Assembly (NCBI GenBank): GCA_963995505.1 | Contig: OZ023184.1 | Location: 8,262,308-8,326,307 of the forward strand | Length of the DNA stretch: 64,000 nucleotides | From: Hypericum androsaemum | Lineage: Eukaryota; Streptophyta; Magnoliopsida; Malpighiales; Hypericaceae | Direction of reading: 5' to 3' | Shown here: piece after piece, positions 45,325 through 56,859 of the stretch | Layout: each line of letters begins with the position of its first letter | Position numbering within the stretch: the first letter of the stretch is position 1 | The notes under the pieces: model-generated | Told to the model about the DNA's origin: nothing | What the model saw: only the letters and a program-made list of their open reading frames with translations | Databases searched by the model: none | Program-made: the position numbers and the translations under genes

Positions 45325-46539
45325 TGTCCTTTGAATTTCTTGTTTAAGCTATAAATATAGCCTTTGTAAAACATTTGAAGACATTTGTCTAATTATATAT
45401 AAAAGTTGTGCTTTGAGCATGTTGCTCGGCTTTATCCTGATTTAATCGTCGAGCGTTACTCCGATAGATCAAAGAACTTTACTTCCGACATCTTGCGAGA
45501 TCAACAAATTCATTATTATTTATCCCGTTGCGTCTCCGGTAGTCTGCAGATTAAACGTCATCAACACCTATCATTGACACATTTTTGGTATTCCCAACGA
45601 ATCATCGTATCCGTGCAGCCCCCACATCCACATTACGTTAGTTGGTCTCATAGCTCTGTTTGTTCCTCGTGGTGTTCGATCCTTTTGAGCGGAGTGCATT
45701 CCTATAAAAAAAATAAAAAAAAGAAAAAATAACAGAGAAAAGAAAAGCAACAACGACTCTTGGTTTGTATGGGAAACAACAGTGGACAATCCCACACCGC
45801 GTATAGCGAGAATTCGTAGCCACTAGCTCCCGCCTCGCGACACGTAGTACTTTTCCAGCCTGTATTTCCAGAAGCCGCTGACGTAGTCTGAATGCCCTCC
45901 CTTTGAAGCCTATTGTGCCTTCCATCTCTCAGCATCACGCCGAGAAGCCGAACGCCCTACACGTTCTCTATCACTTGCTGCCTCCCTTCGTAGTTGCCAG
46001 TAACCTTGTGGAGGATCAAGGGTTCGTTGTTGGTGTTAAGAGTCGCAACCACACCTCGTTCGAGTTCCCTACCGCACATCGGGTTGAGACCACTCAGTCC
46101 AGCCATCCGATGCCCCACCTTCGGCCTACCATTGTGAGAACAGTAGCCGCCACCTTTGGTGGTCAATGGTTTGGATTTTCTCCCTTTGGCAAAATTAGGA
46201 GTTGAGTGAATGAGAATTTTGATCTAATTGAACTTTTCCAGAAGTTAGGGACTATTTGTGATAACTCATAGAACTTTGATGATGTGTTTGCAATTTGCAT
46301 GCACTTGGAATGTTTTATATTTTACCAGCAGATATTTACAGGTTGATATAAGAAGGTTTTAGATAATCACAATTTGGTCCTTTTGGACTTAATTAAGAAG
46401 CTAGAAAATTTACCCAAAAAATTGAGAAGTTGGAAAGGGTAAAGATGATTAATTCTAAGGTTCTACATATTCTCACTTTGAGAGATATTCTTGTTCTTGA
46501 TTGAGGAATTTCGAAAAGGAATTTCATTAAATGGTTTGT
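45325..46539. other. Unassigned region
   Basis: Between 45870 and 46200 there is a GC-richer block with an open plus-strand reading of about 100 codons (45903-46205). It has no recognisable domain and overlaps open readings in other frames, so I do not call it a gene. Confidence 0.4.
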
Positions 46540-46765
46540 CGATGTCGAGATATATTTTGATGTTCACAACTTTACTGAGTTAGAAAAAATTAAATTTATT
46601 ATTCGGCGAGTGCGAGGAAATCTCCTTTCTTGGTGGTCTGCTTTACAAAATTATCATTTTGGTAAAAGGAGAATGTTGCGATGGATTAGCATGAGATACA
46701 AGAGTATTTTTAAGCTTTTTCCTAACCATGTTGTTAAGATTTTGGATTTTGCTGATACGAAGTAC
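46540..46765 (+). mobile_element. LTR-retrotransposon gag fragment
   Basis: The plus strand reads EIYFDVHNFTELEKIKFIIR, then LLSWWSALQNYHFGKRR, then MLRWISMRYKSIFKLFP. This follows the order of the plant retrotransposon gag domain (a WL..ERYF.. helix, an ...AWW..L motif and an ..W..MK..L...F.P motif). Only this piece remains. Confidence 0.65.
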
Positions 46766-46944
46766 GAAGATCTGTTAGGAAAGTCCACTTCAGTACCCTG
46801 TGGTATCACAAAAAATTATGCTAATACCTTATAGTTCAAAATGTATTAATTGAATCAAACTTATTTCAATTAAAATATGCCCGACCATCTAGACCACCTA
46901 TGTCAGAGTTTGCTAATGACATGGCGTGCCATCTGGACAGCCTC

Positions 46945-49658
46945 TGTAATACCCTAGTCCTTCAATCATATTTATCCGACTTAAGTAAAGTATACTTAGT
47001 CATTTTGACCTATTGGATTAGTATTTGGAATTACATTGCTATGTAAATAGAGTGCCAAAGATAATTGGAAGGAATGTATTTTGGTCTATCAGACTACCCC
47101 GGATAGTTCCAAACATGATGTGAGAAGTTGATCACAAGTAATCCATCCGGGATCCCAAATAAAATTACTAAAAATGGTGTGGAAAGGTAAGAAATGGATT
47201 TATAAGCTTTGGAAGACATGAATTTATCATGCTAGCAATTTGGACCAAGCCTAGCAAGTGGAAACGATACATTGTGTTGTCGATTCTTTAAGCACTTCGG
47301 TTGGTCTTCTCGATCTTTAATTCAACAAGGATTCATATTTCTACACCTTTATGAAGTGTGTACAGACATAATTTGATCTTCTAAGGATTCTAGATCAAGC
47401 TCAACAAAGTCTACTCAATTAATTTACAAGTGTTATGAAGATAGTTGGGTAAATTCGGACAGCAATAGTACTTCTTGGTAAATTGGGCACAACTTTTTCA
47501 ATATTGCTCCAAATTTGATAAATAAATATGATTTCGAAACTAGACACATAGAGCTACAACTAGTTAGTTAACAACTTTTGACAAAAAGCAATAAAAGTTG
47601 ATAAAAAAAGGGGATTCATGTTGTTAAATTCTGATTGGGCCACATGAGAGGTTGAACCAATTACTAGTTAACAATTGTCAAACATCTAAAGTGACATAAG
47701 GAGAAAATATCTAAGACTTCTTATCCTTCGAGAGACTATAAGGAAAGAAAATATCCAGAAAAAAGAGGAAATAAAAGGCAAAAAAGGTCATAAACCGAAA
47801 TAGAAGAGAAAGGGGAGAGAGAGCAAGAAGAAAGAGAAAGAAGTAAGGTAAGAAAGAATGGCTTGGTAAGCTATCTTACTCTTCGATTTGGACTTCCATT
47901 TTTTCAAGAGAGTTGTAGAGAACTTAAAAATATTTCTAATGATATATCATATGTTCTATTTGGATTAAGAAATCAACAAAAAATTTGTTTTGAACTACAG
48001 ACTGATTACTATAGTATTCGGTTGAGCGAGTGGCAGAAAAGTGCTTGATAAGTCTACTTGGACTCTAAATTAGAATTTGATATCTTCTTACAGATTGTAG
48101 AGAACTCAATTTTCTTTCTAAAGATATATTATATGCTCTGTTTGGATAAAGGAATCATCCTAAAAGCTCTGTTGAAATTTGGACTGACTGGCTGAGTTCA
48201 GAATTAAGATTGTTGAAGAAGATGTGATCGGTAAGCATATTTTGGCTTAGAAATAGAATTTTTATGAAACATAAAAGTTGTAGATTACTCAAATAACATT
48301 TTAAATCTATATTATTGTCCAATTTTGACAAAGAATTCAGTCCGAAATTATTATTGCAAAATGGACTGACTGCTGAATTTCAAAAATTAGGTGGTGCATG
48401 AATAACTAATTGGTAAATGGTTCTTTGGACTTCTAAGTTGATTTTTGGATTTGGTGTGATGATTAAAGAACAGAGTAATAGTATTTTGAAGAAGATATGG
48501 GCTTGTTTTTTTTATAATATCAAGTTATATGGCTACTTTCTGATGTTAGAAGTGATTGGACTTATCGTGTACTCGGTATTAATTTTGTTAGTAAAACAGA
48601 TTTGTAAGTACACTTCTGATAATGAACAAATATTGTACATGTTATGAACATGTGAATGAGTGAATAATGGACCGTAGATTCAAGGAGAATAAAATTGGAA
48701 AATGAGCATTCGTCGAGCGGTCTTCAATTGTGTAAGTATACAGATCATAACAACTTTGGTTTGTTTGGTACATGTGCATGTTTCAGACTTAAGTATGTGT
48801 GTCTCATGCATATAGGCTTTGGTTATGAAGTCGTCATGTTCATATGTGTTGTGTTTGGTCATATTTATAATGGTTTGTGAAATGTGTGGTATATGTGTAT
48901 AGCCAGCTAGAAAACATATATTTTCTAGCTTATGGATGCTTTGATATGTATTTGGATATGTGGGCAATATGTTTTGGTCTATGTGAATTTTGGAATGTTT
49001 GGTACGTTGTTTGTGTGATGGCGGATGATGAGGTCTACTCGTGACCAACTGGGGCTGTTGGCATATGTGTACATATACTGAGGATACAAGGATTCTGATA
49101 TGATATGTTTGGCCAGCGGGTTAGTTTCTGATGGCGACTTTAAGATATGGTATTCTCGTGTCGGTGTGGGAGTGACACTATCTAGGCCTATCTGAAGTTC
49201 ATCTGATATGTATTATATGTTTGTGAAGGTCTATCTGAAATTTTGGTTATGTTTGATATGTGATTATTTTGATGACCTTATTTGTGAGATGATCTTTTTT
49301 TTGTCTTAGCTTTGTGTTCATATTGGTTGGGTTTGATGTGAGACATAGTTAAGTTCTGTTTCTCCCACATGTATCTGACATAACTGATATGCTATGTTCT
49401 ATGTACTTACGGAGTGTTCCAAAACACTCACCCCTCTCTCTCCAGTTTTGCAGGTTCTTTGTTTAGCAGCTCCGTAGCCATAGTGTTCAATTTGATCTTG
49501 GTACAAATGTAAAGAATAATTGTAAATCTTTTTGGTTCTTAAAACATATATGATTTTGTAAAGCTTAAAAATATGTTAGAGGCTGGCTAGACCAGTTTTG
49601 TATTATAAATGGGTTAGGGTTTAGCGCCGGTCATCGACCCCAAATTTGGGTCGTGACA
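46945..49658. mobile_element. Solo LTR (2.7 kb)
   Basis: It begins TGTAATACCCTAG and ends GGGTCGTGACA, the TG...CA ends typical of long-LTR gypsy elements. The flanks are GCCTC (46940-46944) and ACCTC (49659-49663), a 5-bp duplication with one mismatch. No internal region is present. The reading direction is not determined. It is inserted next to sequence at 46785-46940 that resembles one end of a MULE (CAGTACCCTGTGGTATCAC). Confidence 0.75.
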
Positions 49659-50615
49659 ACCTCTCTCTATCTTCTTTTCTACTTATTCACCCTCACTCCC
49701 CTTGTCGCCCCCTCCATAGCCACAGAAGACAAAGAAGCACAAAGAACCAAACTATATGTAGTTTTCTCAAGATCGAACCTTTACAACATTTTTTGCAATA
49801 ACTATGAAAGCCCATCACCGAATGCAAATCTGGGTTTTTGTTAACACCAACCAGATAAGGACACTAAGAGTGAGCACTAAGTGGAAATGGGTTTTCTCTA
49901 ATGATCTTAATTTGTTGATGCTACTTGGAAATGGGTTTCTTACTTATTTTCAGTTAATTAAAGGGTTTCTTTTTAGTCGTAAGAAGATATGGTTCGATGT
50001 GTAAGGGAGGGAGGCAGACACCTTGTTGATTTTGTCAAACTTCCCAAAGAGGCGAGACTTTCACCGGCGGGCCAGGTAACCATCGAGGTGGCCCTGGACA
50101 TGGGGCAAGGAAGAAAGAGTAGAGTTCTCTCCCTGGGATGAGGCAAGTCGCCGCCATTGCCTCCGTCGTGTCTTACACTGCTGCAGAAGAAGTAACCCAC
50201 GATCGAAAATGGGCGAGGCCCAAAGAGATACATTTCCAGGTGAAAGTGGCCAATTTCATGAGGTTTATTGGGTGCCTCACTGACCCACCAAAGTCCTTTC
50301 CTTCTCCCCATGATGGCAAGTCCCGATCATCCACAACCATTTATGTGGACGACGGTCCATCTCGAAGTAGTAGTGGTGCCCCTCCTCCTATTAGGTACCT
50401 TTCCTTTGGGTGTGCAAAAGCTTTTCTCCATGTAAATAATCCATGAATTTTAGTGGGAAATCAAAGTTTTTGCCATAATTTTGATTTTAGCGGTAGAAAT
50501 ATATCTCAATGTTTAAAAATGGCAACTTCAAAGTGGGGACCTCACTGATTTTAGGAGTAGATATTACAATTTAAGCTAAGAGTGTTTAATCTTTCTTTGT
50601 CTTCTGTGGCTATTG
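49659..50615. other. Unassigned region with a possible OSB-like fragment
   Basis: Near 50190-50320 the plus strand reads RPKEIHFQVKVANFMRFIG, then CLTDPPKSF. This faintly resembles the start of the single-stranded-DNA-binding domain of plant organellar OSB proteins (a P.EI....LCN.VNLIG.V..P motif). It may be captured host sequence in an old MULE, but no matching right-hand end was found. The rest is unassigned. Confidence 0.3.
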
Positions 50616-50975
50616 TCACGGACAAACTTTCCCATGCAAGCAATCCGTGCGGCTCTTCGGCCCTCGCTAGCCAAAGTCAGCCTACCCTCACTTTCTCTCA
50701 ACTCTAAATCCACAAAAGGAGGAAAAGAACACACAAGTATGTAAGACTCTTCGTGAGAATACTAGTGTATTACTCACTAAGGAGATTTTGAGAGATGATT
50801 ACAAATGAGGGTGGCAAACCCTATATATACACATCCAAGAAAGGATCCTCATCAATGCCAACTACCATCTACCTATTTAGTTACAACTCTCATTTACCCA
50901 ACTACCAACTACTATCTACTATCTTTCATGGAGTGTTTTTGAATGCCCCGCAATATTTTGTAGAGCAAGTTAGAA
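50616..50975 (-). mobile_element. Copia-like LTR fragment
   Basis: The minus strand has LTR-like order: a TATATATAGGG promoter element near 50820, then a long leader, ending GTTTGTCCGTGACA at 50616. The other end is uncertain and may lie at 50975-50984. No target duplication could be confirmed and no coding part is attached. Confidence 0.4.
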
Positions 50976-52073
50976 TACTCTCCACTCTTCCTCGGGGGAT
51001 TTCAAAAGGTTCTTAGAATACCCATGTAGAAGTGTTTGTAGAACCAGTGTTGCATCTTGACGACAATATACTTTAGCAATTCCAGACCAGTTTATCCATT
51101 CTGTGAAACGGATAAGAATCAAAATAATAACCTGATGTAGCTCTGGCTTGCCGTCATTGAAGATAATTTTGTTCCGCAGGAGCCATACATTCCAAATCAC
51201 CGCAGCTAATATTGTAAACCATAGCTTCTTCCTTTTTTTTCCTTTTACCAAACCGATCCAACAATCTAAAAGGTCAGCGATTGAGTCCCCGCACACCCAC
51301 TGCACACCCACCAGTTGTACGATATGACTCCAAATGCTGTGAACGAATGGGCAATTAATAAAGAGATGGATGCATGTCTCAAATCCCTCATTGCAAAGGA
51401 CACTAAATGCCTCACCAGTGGTTTTAATGCCCAATCTTGCAAGGTTATTCCTTGTTTTAATTCTGTCTTGGAAAGCAGACCAGAGGAAGCAGGAAACCTT
51501 AAGTGGAATAAGCCTTCTCCAACAGCTGCTCATTACCCTTGGTACATTGATTGTGTAGGTAGATAGTGTGAGCTTGTAGAGGCTTCTTACGGAGTAGATG
51601 CCAGACGATTCATGCGCCCATTCTATCATGTCTGTCTCATGACTGAACATTGTCACTCCCTGTAGAATCTGCTCTATCTCTTGAGCAGCCTCCTCTTCCC
51701 ACCTTCGAAGGCTCCTTCTCTATGTTAAGCACCATCTCTAACCGCCAGAATCCCAAACTCCACAATTGAACACTATCTCGAGTTTTTGATTTGAGATCAT
51801 GTATAGTCTTGGGTATAGCTCCATCAACGGTGAGCTTCTAACCCATGGATCGTGCCCGAACTTTGTATTTCTTCCATCTCTTGTGTGCATATTGATGCCT
51901 TGTTTGAATCTCTCGGCAGTGATTCCTCCAGAATTTACCATGTTGTAAGTCGTTCTCCATGCGCTAGATCGTGGAGCTTTTGGAATCCTGGACAAAGGGA
52001 AAAGTTTTTCTCCCGGACTTGGGATTTGTTCGAGTGGTTTTGAGATATTACTAGTTGTAATAGATTGGTTCAC
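50976..52073 (-). mobile_element. 3' fragment of a second LINE
   Basis: The minus strand carries GRNTKFGHDPWVRSSPLMEL near 51850. After a frame break it gives the reverse-transcriptase zinc-binding domain: WRRLIPLKVSCFLWSAFQDR, then TRNNLARLGI, then CNEGFETCIHLFINCPFVHSI, ending IIFNDGKP. A reading of 228 codons is still open (50970-51656). The polymerase and endonuclease parts are missing. Confidence 0.82.
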
Positions 52074-52504
52074 AAGTGTTAAAAATTTATTTATTTATTA
52101 TTTTAAGATTTTACATTAAATATAAAATTTTAATATGATATCAGAGCGAGTTAATTTGATGGTTCGTTGTTGATTGCATGACCCACATTTTATCGCAATC
52201 CATACAAATTTTGAACCGATGAGTATCGTTTGAGGAGTCGAATTGAAATTACTAAATTTTTGAGTGCAAGTATAATAAATTTGTTTATAAGTGTTGTAAA
52301 TCTATCAACTCATTCTTATAAGATTTTGAATTAAGCTTAGGAAGACGAGTATCCGACAGAAAAACCATTTGGACGAATTCATTCAACGTAATGCGTGTCT
52401 ACACCAACAAGGGTTTACTTTGACAACGGTCAATTTCTGTCCCAAGAGAAAGGATTGGAAAGTTCATGATGGCACCTGGGATGAGATATTATGCGAGAAT
52501 ATCG

Positions 52505-52580
52505 TTTCTGCCTCCACATGATGCTTCTTTCTTATTTTCCTAGGGGATAAGTGGTGGGGTTATAACTTACAACTTCATTA
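52505..52580 (+). pseudogene. RLP 3'-end scrap
   Basis: TGATGCTTCTTTCTTATTTT, followed by GGGGATAAGTGGTGGGG, matches the tail codons and 3' flank of the RLP genes (compare the complement of 5015-5075). It lies just upstream of the plus-strand RLP in the same orientation, as if an earlier tandem copy had been deleted down to its last bases. Confidence 0.6.
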
Positions 52581-52988
52581 AAACAATACCCTATGCATTA
52601 TTCTAATTTAACAAAAAAAATTAAGACTGAAATTTTAAAACAATACTTGCCGTCTCCTTGAATAACTGAAGAATGCCAGCCATCTGTAGGCAAAAGGTTT
52701 TAGGGAGAGAGAGAGACTTCACAAGCACACTCAGGAACCAAAGACGTGTCAAAGTGATCCAAGGATAGACTTCATTGCCGAAGACATAAGTCGTCGCAGA
52801 AAGATGGAGACAGAAGTGCATCATACCCACTTTCTTTTTCCAATACGATTACTGCCACTGCTTTTGTAAAAGATTGAATTCCGGAAGTGTGGATTTAAAA
52901 CCGGATCGATCAGTTCTTCCTTGTCACTCAAGAAAAGGAAAAAAAAAACACAATTTTAATTGCAGGGTGCCTCTTAATTTTAGCACCA
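52581..52988 (+). other. Upstream region of the plus-strand RLP
   Basis: Non-coding. I could not place a convincing TATA box. An A-run (52938-52951) lies shortly before the start codon. Confidence 0.4.
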
Positions 52989-55900
52989 ATGGGAATGGCA
53001 AGGTTCTATTGGTTGCCCCTTTGCTTGATTGTTCTTGGCATCAATGCAGCTTTTGTATCTGGCCAATGCCAGGATGACCAACAATCGCTGCTACTAAATT
53101 TGAAGGCAGGCCTCAGTTTTGACGACAATATCTGGACGTCAAAGCTGGTGACTTGGGATCCAAGACGGGATTGCTGCAATTGGGAGGGCGTCAGCTGCGA
53201 CCCCGGTGGCCTTGGTCGTGTCGTTGGTCTCGATTTGAGCGAAGCCTTGATCTCTGATTGGTCTCCATCTGGCATCTTTAGCATCAGTAGCCTTCGTTAT
53301 CTCCGGAGTCTGAATTTGGCTTACAACGAATTCAACACTACGATACCTGGGGAGCTTGCTAGCTTGACAGAGCTGGTCTATCTGAATTTGTCCAATGCCG
53401 GCTTCATTGGCCAAGTCCCCATCCAGCTTTCCCAGATGACGAAGTTGGTAACTCTTGATTTATCTTTTACTTTATCGTTTGAAGGTTTTTATTTCCCAAA
53501 CCCACTCGTACTGGAGAACCCAAATCTCAGATCACTAGTCAGAAACCTTTCACAATTAACAGAATTGTATCTTGATGCTATAAGTCCACCCGGAGAAGAG
53601 GAGGAGTGGTGGCAGACCCTATCATCCTTGCTGCCTAATTTGCAAGTCTTGAGTTTGTCCAACTGTGGCCTTTCCGGCCCCATTGACGCTTCTCTTAAGA
53701 ATCTAGAATTCCTCTCCATTATCAATTTGAGCATCAACAACTTTTCTACACCCATACTAGATACCATCTTCCAAATTCCTTCACTCAAGACTCTTGACCT
53801 ATCAGACAACAATCTTAATATATATCTACCCAAGTTCTACCATAACCAATCTCTGCAGAACTTGATCATCAGTTACACAACAATCTTGGGAGGATTACCG
53901 CAGTCTCTCGGTTATCTGAAGAATCTTTCAAGCGTAAAGCTGGACTACTGTGACTTGACAGGGACAATCCCAAGCTCAATGGCAAATCTGACGCAGCTTG
54001 TTTCTCTGGACTTGTCGTCTAACCAGTTGACAGGTGTTGTTCCATCATTCCACAAGCTCAGGAATCTACAATATCTGTACCTGTCTAATAATCAATTGTC
54101 AGGGGAGATTCCATCCAGCTATCTACAAGGTGTTCAGAATCTTAACAAACTTGATTTAAGTTATAACCGATTTTCTGGCAGTATCCCACCATCTCTGTTT
54201 GAGATTCCACCACTGCAGGAGATTCAGCTTTCTCACAACCAATTTGGAGGTCAGATTCCTGACTTCCCATCTGCATCTACTTCACAAGTCAATATCATTG
54301 ATCTAAGAAGAAACAATCTTGTCGGGTCCATCCCTAGATCTGTCTTCAATCTCAGCAGACTCAAGTTTCTTGACCTCTCATCCAACAAATTGAATGGCTC
54401 AATACAGCTCGACTGGGTTAGGAAACTTGCAAACCTCACAACACTAGATCTTTCACACAACACCCTGACCGTACATGTGACCAGCAATGAGTCAAACTTA
54501 TCTCCCTTCCCACACTTCACCACATTGAAATTGCCTTCCTGCAACCTAACAAAGTTCCCTGACTTGGGGAATCAGCCAAAACTAGAGTATCTGGATCTTT
54601 CCAACAACCACATTCCTGAGATACTCCCTTGGCTCAATAGGTTCGCTAATGAGTCCCTTGGGTATTTGAACCTTTCTAACAATCTGCTAAAGAGTTTTCC
54701 TGAGCTCACAAGTTTTCACATGCTATACTTGCTGGATGTGCATGGCAACCAACTTAGTGGCAAACTTCCACTTCCTCCACCTTTTGCCATCTGTGTTGAT
54801 TATTCGAGCAACAACTTCAATTCTTCAATACCGCTCAAAATTGGTAATAGCATGACCGAAACCATGTTCTTTTCCCTAGCAAACAATTCCCTTTCTGGAG
54901 AAATTCCTGAATCAATTTGCAACTCTACCAATTTGAAAGTTCTTGACTCATCAAACAACTTTTTGAATGACACGATTCCTGCATGTTTAATCGGAGGAGA
55001 TGTTGACCTCGGCGTTCTAGATTTGCGGGGGAATCGCCTCAGTGGCACTATTCCAGACAACTTTCAAGCCGAATGTGGATTGCGAACTCTAGATCTCAGC
55101 AGCAATGTGCTACATGGAAGTCTTCCAAGATCTTTGGCCAGATGTAGAATGTTAGAGGTTCTAGACCTCGGGAACAATCAAATCAAAGACACTTTCCCTT
55201 GTGCTCTGAGAAACCACCTACCCAACTTGCGGGTCCTCATCTTGCGAAATAATCAGTTCCATGGGCGGATTAATTGCCCCGCTATCCGAGGCAATTGGGA
55301 CATGCTTCAGATTCTTGATCTAGCTCAAAACCAGTTCAACGGAACTCTACCAGAAGGAGCTTTACTCAATTTGAAAGCTATGATGGAAGCAAGATATGAA
55401 TCTCATGGTCTCATCAACTTTGAGGCTTCGATTGGATATTATCAAGACTCCATAACACTGACTGTCAAAGGTGTCCGGTTGGATCTAGTAAAGATCCTAA
55501 CCATTTTTACCTACATCGACTTCTCTTGCAACCAATTCGAAGGACCATTACCAGAAGCCATAGGAAAATTCAGGGCACTTTACCTCCTCAACTTGTCACA
55601 CAACTCCTTCAATGGGCATATCCTGCCAGACATATGGAACTTGTCACAGCTCGAGTCTCTGGACCTCTCAGCAAACAACTTCAGCGGAGCAATCCCTCAG
55701 CAGCTCTCGACACTATCGTTCCTTTCATTCCTCAACGTCTCAGGCAATAAGCTGACTGGAGAGATTCCAAAAGGCACTCAAATCCAGTCATTTCCGACAT
55801 CTTCCTTTGAAGGCAATGCGGAGCTTTGTGGATTGCCATTGCCACAGCCATGCCATCATATAAGTGAATCAATGGTTCCTCCCAGTACAGCACATGAGAA

Positions 55901-56132
55901 ACCCGGAAACGACTTGCAGTTCATGGTCCCAGCTGGGATGGGATTTGTGGTGGGAGTAGCAGCAGTCATCGCGCCATTGATCTACGACAAGAAGTTCAAC
56001 AGATGGTGCGATTACCACGTGAATAGAATCTGCATGATCCACGTGAATAAGTGGTGGGGTACAACTCCACGACAATACAACCTGTATGCATTGTATAAGA
56101 AAAAAAGACGTTGTAACTTTAGTGCAAGGTGA
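52989..56132 (+). CDS. Intact LRR receptor-like protein (Cf/Ve type), 1047 aa
   Basis: This single-exon gene encodes a kinase-less surface receptor. Residues 1-26 are a signal peptide (YWLPLCLIVLGINAAFVSG). The LRR cap has CQDDQQSLLLNLKAGL and RRDCCNWEGVSCD. About 30 LRRs with IP-type spacing and many NLS/NLT glycosylation sites follow, with the island near SITLTVKGVRLDLVKIL. The membrane helix is near 977-998 with a GxxxG motif (GFVVG). The cytoplasmic tail is about 49 residues and basic at the end (YKKKRR), longer than in the gene at 5042-8164. The second in-frame Met (residue 3) is an alternative start. The two intact RLPs clearly share ancestry but differ in LRR number and tail. An immune-receptor role is a family-based inference; the ligand is unknown. 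Confidence 0.95.
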   Translation: MGMARFYWLPLCLIVLGINAAFVSGQCQDDQQSLLLNLKAGLSFDDNIWTSKLVTWDPRRDCCNWEGVSCDPGGLGRVVGLDLSEALISDWSPSGIFSISSLRYLRSLNLAYNEFNTTIPGELASLTELVYLNLSNAGFIGQVPIQLSQMTKLVTLDLSFTLSFEGFYFPNPLVLENPNLRSLVRNLSQLTELYLDAISPPGEEEEWWQTLSSLLPNLQVLSLSNCGLSGPIDASLKNLEFLSIINLSINNFSTPILDTIFQIPSLKTLDLSDNNLNIYLPKFYHNQSLQNLIISYTTILGGLPQSLGYLKNLSSVKLDYCDLTGTIPSSMANLTQLVSLDLSSNQLTGVVPSFHKLRNLQYLYLSNNQLSGEIPSSYLQGVQNLNKLDLSYNRFSGSIPPSLFEIPPLQEIQLSHNQFGGQIPDFPSASTSQVNIIDLRRNNLVGSIPRSVFNLSRLKFLDLSSNKLNGSIQLDWVRKLANLTTLDLSHNTLTVHVTSNESNLSPFPHFTTLKLPSCNLTKFPDLGNQPKLEYLDLSNNHIPEILPWLNRFANESLGYLNLSNNLLKSFPELTSFHMLYLLDVHGNQLSGKLPLPPPFAICVDYSSNNFNSSIPLKIGNSMTETMFFSLANNSLSGEIPESICNSTNLKVLDSSNNFLNDTIPACLIGGDVDLGVLDLRGNRLSGTIPDNFQAECGLRTLDLSSNVLHGSLPRSLARCRMLEVLDLGNNQIKDTFPCALRNHLPNLRVLILRNNQFHGRINCPAIRGNWDMLQILDLAQNQFNGTLPEGALLNLKAMMEARYESHGLINFEASIGYYQDSITLTVKGVRLDLVKILTIFTYIDFSCNQFEGPLPEAIGKFRALYLLNLSHNSFNGHILPDIWNLSQLESLDLSANNFSGAIPQQLSTLSFLSFLNVSGNKLTGEIPKGTQIQSFPTSSFEGNAELCGLPLPQPCHHISESMVPPSTAHEKPGNDLQFMVPAGMGFVVGVAAVIAPLIYDKKFNRWCDYHVNRICMIHVNKWWGTTPRQYNLYALYKKKRRCNFSAR

Positions 56133-56859
56133 TCATATATTTGAGTTAATAATCGTATCCTGAAGAATCATAAATTAGAAACTCGAAAACCCTCAGAAAC
56201 AAACTAACAAACACTTGAAGAACGCTACCTTTATTCCCAAGTTCGAAAAACGCTACCTTTGGGGGTGAAAGAGCCGTCGATTTCAATTTCCATAATTGTT
56301 GTGACTACAAATCGTTAAGAACAATCTATTCCCAAGTGGCTATTGACGCTACCTTTATTTCCAAGTGGCTATTGACGTGATAGATGTTTAAGCCCTTGAC
56401 ATTCATGATCCGAGTATAGCAACTGCAAGTTGTTAAGAACAATCTATTTACAATTTGGACAAGGAAAGCCATTTCTTGAGAGCACAAGTTAGTACGTGAT
56501 TAGTGTCCACCTTCTCCTTCTGATGATAACACTGCAAAATGGCGAGTTCTGAACCAGAAAGATGATCAGTTACTTCTGGGCGAGTCTTATTGGCTAACAA
56601 ACAGCTCAATCGAAAATAAAGTTACAGTCTGCCAATAATCAAATCAACCTCTTTAAACAACAACAATCGATAGAAGACAGGACGAAGAGCAGATGGTTCA
56701 TGACATTCCTTTCTCTGGCAATCCTATAATCCCCGCACTAACATAGCTAGCTAATGAAACAAACATGCTAAGTTGCACGTTTAGGTAGCAAAAAAACATT
56801 TCTATCTAAAGGAGGTGAGCTTGCAGATTGCATACAGACCCAACAAACAGACTGCTGCG
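56133..56859. other. Spacer between the RLP and the FAX-like gene
   Basis: It contains a short local repeat: CGCTACCTTTATT with CCAAGTGGCTATTGACG recurs around 56225-56375. No gene is seen. Confidence 0.5.

Noticed and set aside
45903..46205. Possible 100-codon gene
   Set aside because: No domain, no splice or promoter context, and overlapping open readings in other frames.
48680..49048. 122-codon minus-strand reading
   Set aside because: It lies inside the 2.7-kb solo LTR and has no recognisable domain.
52136..52150. Copia primer-binding site (ATATCAGAGC)
   Set aside because: Only a partial match to the usual TGGTATCAGAGC, with no LTR ending just before it.
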